Shown one piece after another: positions 1 to 11,064 of a stretch of 64,000 nt of DNA. Below the pieces are notes generated by a model that saw only the letters and a list, made by a program, of their open reading frames with translations, searched no databases and was not told where the DNA came from. The position numbers and the translations under genes are program-made. The stretch is from Romanomermis culicivorax. Lineage: Eukaryota > Nematoda > Enoplea > Mermithida > Mermithidae. Where the stretch lies: NCBI GenBank assembly GCA_963922205.1, contig CAWUHX010000272.1:186001-250000 (forward strand). Direction: 5' to 3'. Numbering within the stretch: position 1 is the first letter of the stretch; every line of letters starts with the position of its first letter.

Positions 1-430
1 CACAAAAATCTTGAAATCTTTGATAAATTTTAAAAAACTGCAATTAAATTTTTAAAAAATTTAAAATTATCGAGAATTTGAAAAAATGTTGAATTTTTAC
101 CAAAAAATATTCAAAATTCTGAACTAAAAACGCCGAAAATTTTTTTGATTAAAACTTCCAAAATTTCAAATTTAAAGAATCTCGAAATTAAATAAATTTA
201 AAAAATTTAAAATTTCTAATATTTTGAAAATTCGAAAATTTCAAAATTTAAAACATTTAAAATTTTAAAAAATTTCAAAATTTGAAGAATTCCAAAATTT
301 GAAGAATTTAAAATTTCCAAAAAACTTCGACATTTAAAAAATTTTCAAATTTGAAAAGTTTCAAAATTCAAAAAAATTTCAAAATTTGGATTATTAAAAA
401 ATGAAAAATTTGAAGAAAAATAATTTCAAA
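1..430. repeat. AT-rich low-complexity tract
   Basis: The stretch is built from short irregular iterations of AAATTTC, AAAATTTGAAG and AATTTTAAAAA, with almost no G or C. No coding frame or element end is visible. It is probably a degenerate simple repeat. Confidence 0.7.
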
Positions 431-584
431 AACCTTATTTTCATATCTTTTTTTGATGCAATAATCATGAATTTTCGTCAAAAATTGTTGAAATTATTCG
501 CCCGGTAGGCAAAACGTATATGTATATTTAATGCTCCAATTAATCGGCCATTGAGAATCTGGTCGAGGAAATGGCACATAAAAG

Positions 585-755
585 CAGTCGAACAGTCGAT
601 AAAGTCGAAGTATCGGCACCAGTCGAAGAGTCTAAATAGTCGAAAAAACACAACAAAACGACCATTCTATTTTCAGTATTTTTGGATAGGTCGGAGAAAC
701 GACATAGACGAAGAACCGACATGGTCGAAGAATCGAAACAGTCGGAGAAACGCCT
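585..755. repeat. 17-bp tandem array with GTCGAA core
   Basis: Imperfect 17-base units start with GTCGAA or GTCGGA, for example GTCGAACAGTCGATAAA and GTCGGAGAAACGACATA. The array abuts the left duplication of the hAT element starting at 785. It resembles the iterated arrays near 12.0, 14.4, 31.7, 62.4 and 63.4 kb in unit size. Open frames across it are by-products of the repeat. Confidence 0.65.
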
Positions 756-784
756 CACAATCTACAATTTTAGTGAAATTGAAC

Positions 785-1837
785 TAGAAATGGGACGAAT
801 CCAGTTTTATGTAGTTTCCGAATACGAATCCAAGAAATTGGTAAGTACCGAATCCGAATCTGACATTAGGGTTCGGGCGAATCCGAATCCTACATTAATA
901 TTTGGCTTGGCTAAAATGAAGAATCATGGACAGTATATGAATCATTCTTTCTAAAAAATTTTCTGATCCCGATAGTTTAGAACCCTGGATAATGGATCTT
1001 TTCAGGACGATTTCGTGATTTAAAATTTGATTTTTTCGGCCTAATGCTAAAAAATCAGCTTGAAGTCAACGATGTTTCATAGATTTGGGCGAAACAACAA
1101 AATTCGTAAATAGTTTTCGTAAACGCGAAGCGTCAAATTATTTTGCAGTTTTGATACTAGGACGCTGGAAATGAATATTTTCGATTTTCATTTCCTTGAA
1201 AAGTGCTGTAATTTTTTATTCAATTCAATCACTTTTCTTAGTCGCACAAAATGCAAAATATCATATTGAAAAAATGCCAATTAAATTTGTAAAATCGGAA
1301 GAGCAATCAAAAATTTAGATCATTCGACAGCACTATCTGTCACTTTCCCGAACTGATGGTGTTCCAATCATACGCCAAAAATAAAAAAAAAATATTTTTA
1401 CAAAGTGCAAAAATTTGTGAAGACCACAGAAAATGTTGTGAAAAAACTGAAATAATCTTCATTATCTCACATAAACTTACGCGCAACATGAAAGATAAAC
1501 TGATTAAACTATGAGGTGAGACATTCTGGGTGGTAACAACTATTGAATGCTTACTATTAAGTAGAATATACATGCTTGTGGTCGCCCTCGAGCTGGATTA
1601 TAGCAAGCAATGGTCAAAATAATCATGGAAAATTTTCAAGGTTTCGACCTTCTTAAATTCACTGGAACGCACCTTTCCGACATATTTCTCATACACTTGA
1701 CATTTTCCAATATATTCGGATTCGGTCTGAAATTTTGGGCGAGACTACCGAATCCGAGTCTGAAAATCAGTGAAGTCGAATCCGAATCCAGAAAAAAAGA
1801 CCGAATCCAGCCGAATCCGGGATTCATCCCATCCTTA
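785..1837. mobile_element. hAT-type non-autonomous element, TAGGGATGGG-end group, GAATCC motif
   Basis: The left end reads TAGAAATGGGACGAATCC and the complement of the right end reads TAAGGATGGGATGAATCC. Identical 8-bp flanks AATTGAAC lie at 777-784 and 1838-1845, which is the target duplication length of the hAT superfamily. Many CCGAATCC/GAATCC copies lie inside each end (about 797-890 and 1725-1825). No transposase frame is visible in the 1053 bp. The terminal bases relate it to the elements at 9842-14101 and 18436-20110, whose inner motifs differ. Confidence 0.85.
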
Positions 1838-1845
1838 AATTGAAC

Positions 1846-2330
1846 TGACACTGCCTGCATTAATATACCTAGTGTTTTCATCTGTGACTAGATTTATTCA
1901 CCACTCATTTATTTGTATTTATCCGTTTACATTTTGAATTGATAACTATCGCGAGAACAATCACAATTTACATTTTTTCATCCTAATACTACCGTATTAC
2001 TCGAACTGACTTGTTAACATGAACAATTATAACTAAAACGGTATCGGTGCCTGAAGTCAGAGAAAACTGGATCGGTCTCAGTTGCTGAAATGTGCTAGTC
2101 GACACACACATCAGAAATTAAATCACGCTATTCATACACGTAACGGGGCCCATACCTGGACAAACCCTATCGGTTCATATGGTACCAGCCCGCCCAAAAA
2201 TTTGGTTGGTTGCCAAATCTTTTCCGTGGTTGTCAAGCCAAACAGGGGTAGGGAAGGGAACCAGATTTGGAGTACATTTATCTTGTACAAAATAGGGAAT
2301 TTGAAAAAGTAAATTCTGGTGCGTTTTAGA
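1846..2330. other. Unassigned non-coding stretch
   Basis: No gene, element end or repeat recognised. The short open frames here have no family resemblance. Confidence 0.4.
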
Positions 2331-2359
2331 CGGTCAAAATCTCAGAATTTTCTAGTGCA

Positions 2360-2990
2360 TCGCATTAATTGATTCCCTGATTAACTGGTTGATTCTATGA
2401 TCGGTTGGTTGATTTCCCGATTAGTGGGTTGATTCCTTGATTGGATTGGGTGGTTGACTGATTTTCTGGTTAGTTTGTTCATTAATCCCTGATTTGTTGG
2501 TTGATTCCCGTACCGGTTGGTTGACTTCCTAATTGGTGTGTTGATTCCATGGTTGGATTTGGTGATTGGTTGATTTCATGGTTGGTTTGTTCATTGATTC
2601 CCTGTTTAGCTGGTTGATTTTCTGATTCAACCGTTGGTTGGTTGATTCCCTGGTTGATTGTTTCGCTAACTTCTTGATTGTTGGGCTGATTTTATGATGC
2701 AATGGTTGGTTGACTGATTGATTGCTTGCTTTCCTAGTTAGTGGTTGGTTGGTCGTTTCCCTGGTTAGTTGGTTGTTTACCATATTCTCCGTTTGGTTCA
2801 TTGGCTCACTGATTTGCTGGTTAATTTACTGGTTAGTTGGTTAATCGATGTTCTTGCTGGTTAGTCAGTTCCCTGATCTGCTGGTTGGTTGATTACCTGA
2901 TTGCTTGGTTGGTTGATGGATTGTTGCATAAAAAGTTGGTCGGCTTATTTCCTAGTTGGTTAATTATCTAGTTTTTAGTGGTTGAAGGTC
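2360..2990. repeat. GGTTGGTTGATT-type minisatellite
   Basis: About 630 bases are made of variants of GGTTGGTTGATTCCCTGATT, alternating TTGG, TTGATT and CCTGATT blocks with an irregular period of roughly 20 bases. The Asn/Gln/Thr-rich open frame on the minus strand (2529-2801) is a translation of the repeat and not a gene. Confidence 0.8.
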
Positions 2991-3129
2991 TATCTCGAAG
3001 TTCTTTATCCCGTTTTTGCTGTTAAAATCGATTCACACACAAAGTATGATCTGGTGCTGAGAATCAAGTCATCTGGTAACCGAAGTCCCCTCATCTGGTA
3101 CCGAGTTGCATCCAGTTGAACCTATTGTC

Positions 3130-3546
3130 CAGGTATGATGGGGCCCCAAGGTCTGGGGAGGTCAGACGACTTTTTCGGGGCGGGGGGTCAGTAATTCCCC
3201 AAAATTTGGGAGAGGGGTTTCTGGAGGGAAAAGTTTCGATTTTTTCACTGGAAAAATCCGAAAAAAGGGTTCAAAAAATGGTATTTTTTTGTCTAAAAAA
3301 CCGTAAAAATGTATCCATGGCGCGAAGCGCCGAGAAAACTGACGTTTTCGACCATTTTTTGTTCAAAAATTGATATTTTTCATCAAAAAACGGACATCTT
3401 TCAATATATTTCCGACCAAAAGTATGAGGGTCCCTATGAGTACCCCATAGGATTGGAAAATCCTTGGGGGGGGTCGCCCAATGGCTAGTTATTTGGACGA
3501 CGATTTCTGGGAGTTTCCTATAGCACTTCCTCCCCAAATTACATGC
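3130..3546. mobile_element. MITE-like repeat, ACATGTAA family (copy 1)
   Basis: A roughly 415-bp copy of a family also found at 10653, 13224, 35905, 37002, 40376, 42808 and 43210. Landmarks in order are GGGGCCCCAAGGTCTGGGG near the left end, a TCAGTAATTCCC block, the hairpin GGCGCGAAGCGCC (about 3320), a block ending TATGAGGGTCCCTATG, and the end CCCCAAATTACATGC. Better copies are bounded by CATACATGTAA and TTACATGTATG. No coding capacity. Confidence 0.75.
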
Positions 3547-3964
3547 ATAACGCTATTGTTTATACATGAACATGATAGAACGTACCTTTAAATATATTTA
3601 TTTGGAAAATTCGGGTTGAAAACTAGAGAGAATTACATGATTTTTCCACATTTAAAAATAGATCACATCTCAGTAAGCTCCAAACTTCGATGCACACTTG
3701 AGCGTCTTTTTGATGAAAGCTAGAAATAACTTTGGCTAAACTTACTACCTCACAAAAGGAGCCATAAGCGAAACAAACTATAGGATATTTTGTTAAAAGA
3801 CTTTTCGCTTGGACTGTCATATGCCTGAACAAAGCCTGCTCAGTGCTCACTTTTCCCAAGTAGGAAACCAAAAAGAATTTAAAAAAGAAAAATCTTACAA
3901 AAACCGCACAAATTACTTCTATCTGAAAATTGGCAGTCATAATCTTTCCGATTTAATGACATCA

Positions 3965-4155
3965 CAGTATGCATCAGACAACCAAAGGGGTATGAGGGGG
4001 GTATTACCCGTACCTAAGGTCCTAAAAATTCTTCACTGGGTGCCTAATTTTGTGGCAAAATGAAGTTTTTAATTGACATTTACCTACACTACCCCCGCAA
4101 ATTTTCAAATTTACCCCTACCTGAAGAATCTAACCTTGGGGACCTCTGATATGCA
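3965..4155. mobile_element. Short ~190-bp repeat, GGGGGTATTACCC family (copy 1)
   Basis: This interval matches 19757-19945 closely over its whole length, including GAGGGGGGTATTACCC, CCTAAGGTCCTAAAAATT, CACTACCCCCG and CTTTGGGG-like blocks. The ends TATGCATCAGA and TCTGATATGCAT form a short inverted repeat. A reversed partial copy lies near 37474. Non-coding and probably a MITE. Confidence 0.75.
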
Positions 4156-4480
4156 TCTTGAAACGCGTATAAAGTAAAAATCTACAAAGCACTATTTCAA
4201 GTTTAACTAGAAGTATTCAGTTACTGAAATGCTCAGTGGCTGAAACAGTCACAATAAAAACCCATAGGCAGGAAAACAACTTCATGCTCTTCGATTCATT
4301 AATATTCATGAGGTTGGCGGACGTCCGTATTTTTGAGAAGGACAAAGACGCAAAGCGGACTTGAGACAGAAACTATGATTACATGCATAGAAAAAGTGAG
4401 CGAGTATTTTATCGAGGAATGTACTAGTAATCCACTAGTGATGCGCCATGGCAGCCAAACAATCAACTAGTATAGCACCA
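4156..4480. other. Unassigned stretch downstream of the RCC1 gene
   Basis: No RCC1-repeat exon could be found here on the minus strand, although the RCC1 gene would continue in this direction. No other gene or element recognised. Confidence 0.4.
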
Positions 4481-4668
4481 GAGGTCGTATTCATAAAAAA
4501 AACTCAAGTCTATAGACCAAAGTCGAGAAAAAACGGTATTCATAAAAAGTCTAAAAGTCGGTCTAAATCGGTCGACTTTTAGACCGAAAATTTAGCCTCC
4601 TACCCTAGCGAGCCAAATGTATTTAGACCAAAATTTTTCATTGAAATGACTGCCTTCTTAAAATTTGG

Positions 4669-4975
4669 GTGTTGAGACGAGAGAGAGTTTTTCGTGATAT
4701 ACGAGATTCCTTAGTTTTTGAACTAAAAATGCAAACATTTCGTTTTGATCGTCAAGATATATTGAACATTACTGAATTGATTCGTGGAGATATTGAAAGT
4801 TCAACTCGGGGAAATTGGGCTATTCCTACGATTTTGCAAGTCTGCATTGCTTTTCGGTACTATTCTTGTAGGGCATTTCAAATGGTAATCGGTGACAGAT
4901 AGTATCAGCCAGCCAACAGCATGTCGAACTATTGATAAAGTTACTGCTGCGATTTTATGCCGTTTGCCACTGTAG
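4669..4975 (+). pseudogene. PIF/Harbinger transposase, N-terminal fragment (frameshifted)
   Basis: The frame to 4902 contains FRFDRQDILNITELIRGDIE and ILQVCIAFRYYSCRAFQMVIGD, the helical N-terminal part of Harbinger transposases (compare LRFYASGCFREICGD in the second Harbinger at 50.4 kb). A frameshift near 4898 moves the continuation ISQPTACRTIDKVTAAI into another frame, ending near 4975. The DDE catalytic half is missing. There is no ATG at the expected start. Inactive remnant. Confidence 0.8.
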
Positions 4976-5649
4976 ATCAGTTTTCCAAATGGAGATCAAA
5001 TTCAATAAGTGAAATCTGATTTCACTTGGAAGTTGGTTTTCCTTGTAGGCATTCATGTTTCTCCCTAGAACTTTGGAATATGGGAGGAAGGAATTCGTCA
5101 GACATACTTACTCTGCTGCTCTAGTAGCTGAGTTTCAATGATAGAACTTTAAAATTTAAAAATTTTTTTTAAATTAAATTTTTTACAAATTTTTGGTGAA
5201 AATGGATACAAATTATAAACTCTGGAATCAATAAACAAAAACAGAAAATCTGCTGTTTTGTTATAAACAAACATGGCTACAGTATTAGTATGTGCCGTAG
5301 TTGCAAAGAATTGCATTTGTGAAAAGTGCGCACATTTCACAAAAAAACTATTTCGTAGTTGGCTAGTTCATCTGTTGGGCACCCTGTTGATGGCAATTCG
5401 CGTGGGGAAATTGCCATGCAAATCGGACAAATGGACGACCAGCGGCGCAGACATTTGCATAGAAGTGGAGCGCCAAAGAAAGACCAAAAAATGATAGTGA
5501 AAATCATTCTTCACGATAATCGTCTTTTTATATTATTCTTGTTATACACAACAAGTGGTGGCTTTTAACTCCTTACCACGGAACTTCGTAGTCAGACTAG
5601 GAGAAAAGAAAATCCTCCAGGTTTCTACAGAAAGTTAGCAGGATTTAAA

Positions 5650-5967
5650 ATGCCTAACGAAAGGATACCGAGAGGTAATACTTTGAATAGATCACCACCC
5701 AGAGTGGTGAGTACTGGGAATCTAGTGAATTTGGGAGACGGAGATCAGCAACGGCATGCTGCTCCAGACCCAGTGATCCCGGATCAAACTCCCGCGAGGG
5801 TTCAACCATTGCAACAGAATGCAATGCATTTTACGCTGCAAGATGCAGGCGTACCGATTGACCGCCCACCAGCGATTGCCATCGATCCGCAACAGGCAGG
5901 CCCGGCGAATCCGGAGGAATTCGTCAGACATGCTTACTCTGCTGCTCTAGTAGCTGAGTTTCAATGA
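5650..5967 (+). CDS. Proline-rich ORF inside the Harbinger element
   Basis: A 105-residue frame from ATG to TGA, rich in Pro, Gln, Asn and Ala, with no domain I recognise. It lies within the Harbinger element and its last ~22 codons plus stop are duplicated at 5086-5150. It could be the remains of the element's second protein or the C-terminal tail of its transposase. It could also be a chance frame. No homologue recognised. Confidence 0.35.
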   Translation: MPNERIPRGNTLNRSPPRVVSTGNLVNLGDGDQQRHAAPDPVIPDQTPARVQPLQQNAMHFTLQDAGVPIDRPPAIAIDPQQAGPANPEEFVRHAYSAALVAEFQ

Positions 5968-6903
5968 TAGAATTTTAAAATTATTTCGTTACTCTATGTG
6001 TAGTTGTTGCTCTATTGTTTCCCTTCTTTGTGAGTACATTGCAACGATCATTGCCTCCTCATCAGCTGTAAATCTTAGTCTGACGCTCATTATGCTGATC
6101 ACCAACTAGATATATGACTCTGTCCGTCAGTTTTTGTGGTTTTTACACATGGTGGAAACTAATTGAACTCAATTTATTCAAACTTGGAGCTGCGGCATGA
6201 CAACGCTTATGCCCTGATGGACATAATATTTTGGAGTATTTTTTACTTCTATGCTTCATTTACAGTTATGAAAGGCATATCAATTCATCTTACTTCTTCT
6301 CTTCATTGATTGAAAGTGGAATTTTTTTTACAAATAGCAACATTATTGTGAACATTTATCAGTGATGAGACTTCAATGACTATGCTATCGCATATAACAG
6401 TTTTTGAAAGATATAAAAAATATTTGATCGAGCAATTAGGAATTATTGGTATTTTCTCTTATAGCATATTTGAACATTTTGCATTTAAATTTACGGTTCG
6501 GGAAACCTTCTTTCTGGAAGTTAGAATTTTTTGTTCCAAAATGCGACAAACTATCTTAATTATTTATGAAGTTATGACTACTAATATTGGATTCTATTAG
6601 TGATATCACAGTTCCTACTAGTCTTTTTCTAACGGGCTAAAGTCTATAGACCGGTCTACATTTAGACAGCCAAAAAAATCTTTTATGAATACTGACTTTA
6701 GGCTGGTCTATAGACTATAGCTCGATCTATAGACTTTAGCCTCCTTTATGTATAGGGCCCAAGGTCATACATAATGCAACGTTGAGTATTGAATCTAAAC
6801 ATGCAGTTCCAGAATTCTCATAGAAAAAGTTTCCTGCAACCATACATTCAAATCCGATATTCTAGAGTGTTCAGAACATTATGAAACAAAAACATACTCT
6901 AAC

Positions 6904-9575
6904 CTTCCACAGACAGTACTTTTTACTGTCAGCCCAGTGAGATCGAAAACTTGTTTAGGTGTTGATTCGTTATTCTTGCTATTATGACCCAGTTGACCAT
7001 AAGTTCCTGCTCCGAACGTAAAAAGTCGTCCATCCTGTCAGCATTAAGTAGTTATTTAGTGAGAACATTCTTCGAGACGATGATCTGACACTTACTTTGG
7101 TGAGAGCCACAGTATGATAAGACCCACAAGCAATTCTAACGATAAACGCGCTACGCAGTGACTTGATTTGAACGGGAAATGCCCTATCTGCGCAGAGGGA
7201 TGATATTTTGGAAAGACTATTGAAAAAAGCACTTACTTTCCACGTCACCGACACCAAGCTGGCCATGTCTAAAAACAAATGCTGGCTGAAAATCGATAAT
7301 AACTACATTAGAAAGTTAAGAATTATCCATTCACAGGTAATAAAGCAGTCATAACGGAATAAATGAGAGAAGAGTGAAGTATTTTACTTATTTTGACCCC
7401 ATGCGAACACAGTTCCAGATGTTGATAAAATTACAGTGTGGCACGAGCCGCAAGAAATTGTATGAAACGCTATGCCGTACAAGGAAGTTATTTCGTGAGG
7501 AACGTCGATATTTTGATTATAACCCAAACCGAGCTGATGGTCGTCATTTCGACCCCACGAGTATAGGCGGCCATCTGGAGAAACAATGTTCTAATCAATA
7601 TTAAAATGTAATATATCTGGAAAACGCTTTCGTTGGCTTTACCCGATAACAGAGCCAATGAGTGCCATGAGCCAGAAGCGATATCAACAACGTTAGATAG
7701 GGCTATTCGTCTACAAAATCAAGAGCTACGTGAATGAAAAATTCGAAACGGTCCTTGAGGGTAATATTCCGTTTCAAAAGCAGTTGACATTGATACAATG
7801 AGCAAGAAAATGAAAGTATGCATTTTTTTATGAGCCTCATTGTATATACATGCAGGCCTGTAGCCAGGAATTTTTTTCAGTGTGGCCCACACATTTTTTC
7901 ACTCAATTTGCTGTTAGATTCGCATTTGACTTTTTCTTGAGGAAAAAAACTAGACATACATTTGCCCTTTCAACAGTTGAAATATTTGGAGGGCACGGCC
8001 AAAACACCTTAGCGGGATATTTTTTGTACCGGCACCTTAGCCTGTTTCTTTCACTAGAATCATTCCGATTCCTGCAGCTCTTACTGTTGAACATAGATTT
8101 TTTTGAAACCAAGATCACACTTGGGTCATAAAATATTAATGAAGCAGAAAGAAGTCATCCAAAACATCGCCCGGAGAAAGGAGACGTATTTTTAAACCTG
8201 ATTGGATAAACCAATCAGAATAAGTAAGGAACCTGTGTTTTTTGCATCTTACGCTTATCAAGCCTGAAAACGTTTTTTCCAGACGAGGATTCAAAAATCC
8301 TATTGTACTCTAGGCGCCAGAAACATTAGTCTCGAACAAAAAACTGAGTAGGATCTTGATCAATTAAAATCTATAATATACACTTACTTCACGCTTTCAC
8401 CATACCTGTAATTGGGGGGGGGTTGGAGACCCCCCCAACATAGCCAACCCTATATAAACCCCTCCCCCCCAAACTTGGAAAAATTGGAAAAAATTTTTCT
8501 TGGGAAAATTTCAGACTTTTTTCGACCCCACCCCCAACTGGTCGGACCTCTTACAGGTATGGCGTTCGCTCAATGCTACATAAAACTTCCAATAACTACG
8601 ACGATTTGTTAGTTTTATAGGTCAGCTGAATCACATTTGTTCAACAAGGGTGCGATTATATCCGGCGTAGTCGAAAATTAACATTCCTAGGTCAAGATTT
8701 GCAGCGAAGTGATATGGATTACTTGACTGGACTTACTTCACAGAAAACGAATTTTCGATGGCCATGCCAATACCCAGTTGGTTGAATTCATTGGAACCCC
8801 AGGAAAACAAGTTCCCATCTTTGGTTAAAGCTAAACTATGAGACGATCCACATGCTACTCGCGCTACTTTGTAAGCCGCTAATCCGTGAATCCGGCCTTA
8901 AAAATTGGGCTTAGATACATAAATACTTATATTAAAATTCGAAATACTAGCTGTTTAACCAGGCCACTGTCTTGATATAGAAATAGTTTTCAAGCGACAT
9001 GAATCATTCTCCATAACAAGTATTCTATTTCGAACAGCCATACTTATTTAATTCAGAACTAATTCAACATTCTCATCCAAAAAATCGACTTTCAAATCCT
9101 TCAGGATCCAAAACTTGTGAAAAAATTCATCTGCTTCTCACAACAAATTTCGTTTTGGGATGTCCGCATACGCTACATTGCATAAGCGTCTTTTTGCGAA
9201 TAGAAGCTTTCTTGAAAACTGGACTACAATCATCTGGTGAACTTCTGATCATGCCTTTTGTAGGCAGTCTATTTAGCTCAGTTGCCTGCATTGCACTAAT
9301 TTTTTGAGATCTCGTCGTCATTTCTTCATACCCAATTTTTTTCTTGGACCGTCGTGGCCCAACTGGCCGACGTCGTTATTACCGCAAGAATAGACTGAGC
9401 CATCTGCCAAAAGGATTAAGGTATGGTGGCCACCACACACTATCGATGCCACTTCAGCGTTTTCCGGAAAGCTACCCGTTGTTACGACGAGTATAGGTGA
9501 TAAAATGTGGCCATTGTCGACGGCAGCACCGACGCCCAATTGACCGTCGACAGTATTCCCGAAACCAAACAACAT
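6904..9575 (-). CDS. RCC1-repeat protein, HERC3/HERC4-like N-terminus (7 exons, incomplete)
   Basis: Exons run from high to low coordinates: 9575-9332, 8896-8737, 7710-7643, 7574-7388, 7268-7237, 7187-7096 and 7034-6904. All introns are GT/AG and all phases join without a stop, giving about 304 residues. Tandem RCC1 repeats are obvious: DGQLGVG, VCGGHHTLILLADGSVYSCG, VACGSSHSLALTKDGNLFSW, ISCGSCHTVILSTSGTVFAW, IACGSYHTVALTKDGRLFTF and FGAGTYGQLGHNS. The start MLFGFGNTVDGQLG, the GQLGH-RKK linker and KQVFDLTG match the first blade region of HERC3/HERC4, where a seven-bladed RCC1-like domain precedes a HECT ubiquitin ligase. ATG 9575 is chosen because it matches the family start. Exon 7 ends mid-codon (phase 2) at a GTTAGAG donor. 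No later RCC1 blade or HECT exon was found, and a Harbinger element lies at 4482-6760. It may be truncated, or may continue outside the window. HERC identity is inferred from the N-terminal repeats only. Confidence 0.88.
7853..8010. mobile_element. Short repeat starting GGCCTGTAGCCAGG (copy 1)
   Basis: It shares GGCCTGTAGCCAG, ATTTTTTCACTCAATTT, GATTTGACTTTTTCTT-like and TTTGAAAAATTT-like blocks with 32251-32420, and more weakly, reversed, with 10033-10200. Non-coding. It lies in intron 2 of the RCC1 gene on the opposite reading sense. Confidence 0.6.
8401..8561. mobile_element. MITE-like repeat, CATACCTGTA family (complete copy)
   Basis: The 161-bp unit begins CATACCTGTAATTGGGGG and ends CTTACAGGTATG, so the ends form a short inverted repeat. 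Between them are G-runs, C-runs, the block AGCCAACCCTAT and CCCAACTGGTCGGACCTC. Related copies are chained at 30707-31197 and a fragment lies at 28828-28890. It sits in intron 2 of the RCC1 gene. Non-coding. Confidence 0.8.
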
Positions 9576-9649
9576 CAAATCTTGCTCCTGAAGATATACA
9601 GTATAGCAGAAGAGCTAACATATCGCCCCTTTAAGAAGTCGTTCTCCTG

Positions 9650-9841
9650 AGACTCCGCTCTTATGCCCAATTCAGACGGCGACATTTCACCCGACATACA
9701 TGTCGCCTGTCACGATTACATGCACCCGAACACACAAATATTACATAAACGTCGCTTGTGTCGGCTACTATAGCCGGCTGGGCGAAAAAAACAAACTGAA
9801 TGTCGGGCTTATGTCGCGCTCGTCATGATTTTACTTAACAT
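9650..9841. mobile_element. Left part of an element with GTCGC subterminal repeats, interrupted by the 9842-14101 hAT
   Basis: TTCAGACGGCGACATTTCACC near 9668 is matched in reverse by AAATGTCGCCGTGCGAA near 14138-14155. Between them, outside the inserted hAT, are many GTCGC or TGTCG copies (9680-9825 and 14115). This suggests an older element of ~250-300 bp with its own GTCGC motif, split by the hAT. Exact ends not fixed. Confidence 0.5.
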
Positions 9842-10032
9842 TAGGGACAGGCCGGATTCACATGTTTCCTAACAGCGAATCCGGATCTTATATGATAGCA
9901 TATACATGTGAGTATGTTCATGAATGATTTTGTATTATGTTCAATTATTCTAAATTCTAAAATTAAGTTGTATGAATTTATATTTTTTCGGTGTCAATAA
10001 ATTATTGATGATATATATGCCCAGAGTATATA

Positions 10033-10200
10033 CAGGCTGGCCTGTAGACCAGGGGGATTAGGGGGGCCATGGCCCCCCTTCAAGTGTTGAAAAAAGGCAA
10101 AGGTTCGGTTCTCGGTTTTTTCAAGTCAAGTCAGCAGAAATGCCAATTTTACGGCAAATTGAGTGCAACAAAGTTTTTCGCTGACATTAATCATAACTGT
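10033..10200. mobile_element. GGCCTGTAG repeat (copy 2, reversed interior)
   Basis: GGCCTGTAGACCAGGGGGATT and GGGGGGCCATGGCCCCCC start the unit. The part CAAATTGAGTGCAACAAAG resembles the reversed ACTCAATTT block of the copies at 7853 and 32251. Boundaries are approximate. Confidence 0.45.
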
Positions 10201-10652
10201 GTTTTTAATTAATCTTTTTTGTAATCTAATCTTTTCAAAATGTTTGTTGAATTTTACTTTGCCAAATTTTAGGCCTATAGTAAACTTCTGCCAAATTTTT
10301 AGGGTAGGGTAAATCCATACCCTGTGCGCATGTATGAGTGGCTGCAGGTTTCTTGTGGTTGTCTCATAAACAGGTTGTTATTGATTTGTTTATAAGTTTA
10401 TTAGTTTGTTCGTTTATTAGACAAGCACATTATTGAGAAATCGATATTCACACAAAACAAGTTGTTATTGACAAATAACAACCTATTCATTAGACAACTC
10501 CATTATTGACAAATCGATATTGACACTGAACATTAAAAGTCTCAGTCAGTAAAAAATAATAAAAAAATAAACTGCACTTTTATAAAAGGAAAAAAATTTG
10601 CTACCCGACGATTTTGGGATTTATCCACGACCTGAAACTGGTACCATGTACA

Positions 10653-11064
10653 CATACATGTAACGGAGCCCCGAGGTCTGGGGGGTCGGACGACTTTTTT
10701 GGGGCTGGGGGTCAGTGATTCACAAAATTTTGGGGGGAGTCTCTCAAGGAAAAAAATCGATTTTTTCCACGAAAAAAGTTCGAAAAATAGTTCAAAAATT
10801 TGTAACTTTTTTCTAAAAAGACCGGAAAATGTATTCATAGCGCGAAGCGCCCAGAAAATTCACATTTTTGACCATTCTCTGTTCAAAAATTGACATTTTT
10901 CAGTTATTTTTCCGGCCAAAGGTATGGGGGTTCCTACGGCTACTATATGGCTAGCCATAGGATTGGAAAATTCTGGGGGGGGTGGTCGCCCAATAGCTAG
11001 CCATATGGTCGACGATTTCTGGGGCCAAGGGTTCCCATAGCACTTCCCCCCAATTACATGTATG
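10653..11064. mobile_element. MITE-like repeat, ACATGTAA family (copy 2, complete)
   Basis: Bounded by CATACATGTAACGGAGCC and CCCCCAATTACATGTATG, a short inverted repeat. The interior shows CCCGAGGTCTGGGGGG, the hairpin region GCGCGAAGCGCCC (about 10841), GGCCAAAGGTATGGGGGTTCC and GTCGACGATTTCTGGGG. The copy in reverse at 37002-37434 has the same order. Non-coding. Confidence 0.85.

Larger units (their letters stand above)
4482..6760 (+). mobile_element. Degenerate PIF/Harbinger DNA transposon
   Basis: The ends form an imperfect inverted repeat: left GAGGTCGTATTCATAAA, and the complement of the right end GGGCCCTATACATAAAGG. Inside both ends are repeated copies of the palindrome GTCTATAGAC (about 4509-4520 and 6641-6735). 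A PIF/Harbinger transposase fragment lies at 4669-4975 and a proline-rich frame at 5650-5967. A ~65-bp segment around 5086-5150 repeats 5909-5975, so the element carries an internal duplication. The exact ends and target duplication are unclear. It lies just beyond the last RCC1-gene exon. Confidence 0.75.

Noticed and set aside
2529-2801. Asn/Gln/Thr-rich 90-codon ORF
   Set aside because: It lies wholly within the GGTTGGTTGATT minisatellite.
3623-3940. 105-codon minus-strand ORF as a further exon of the RCC1 gene
   Set aside because: No RCC1 or HECT motif, no suitable splice phase, and no blade spacing.
7210-7230. 20-base intron in the RCC1 gene (GTAAGTGC to CAATAG)
   Set aside because: It would break the reading frame; the 49-base intron 7188-7236 ending CTGCGCAG restores the RCC1 frame.
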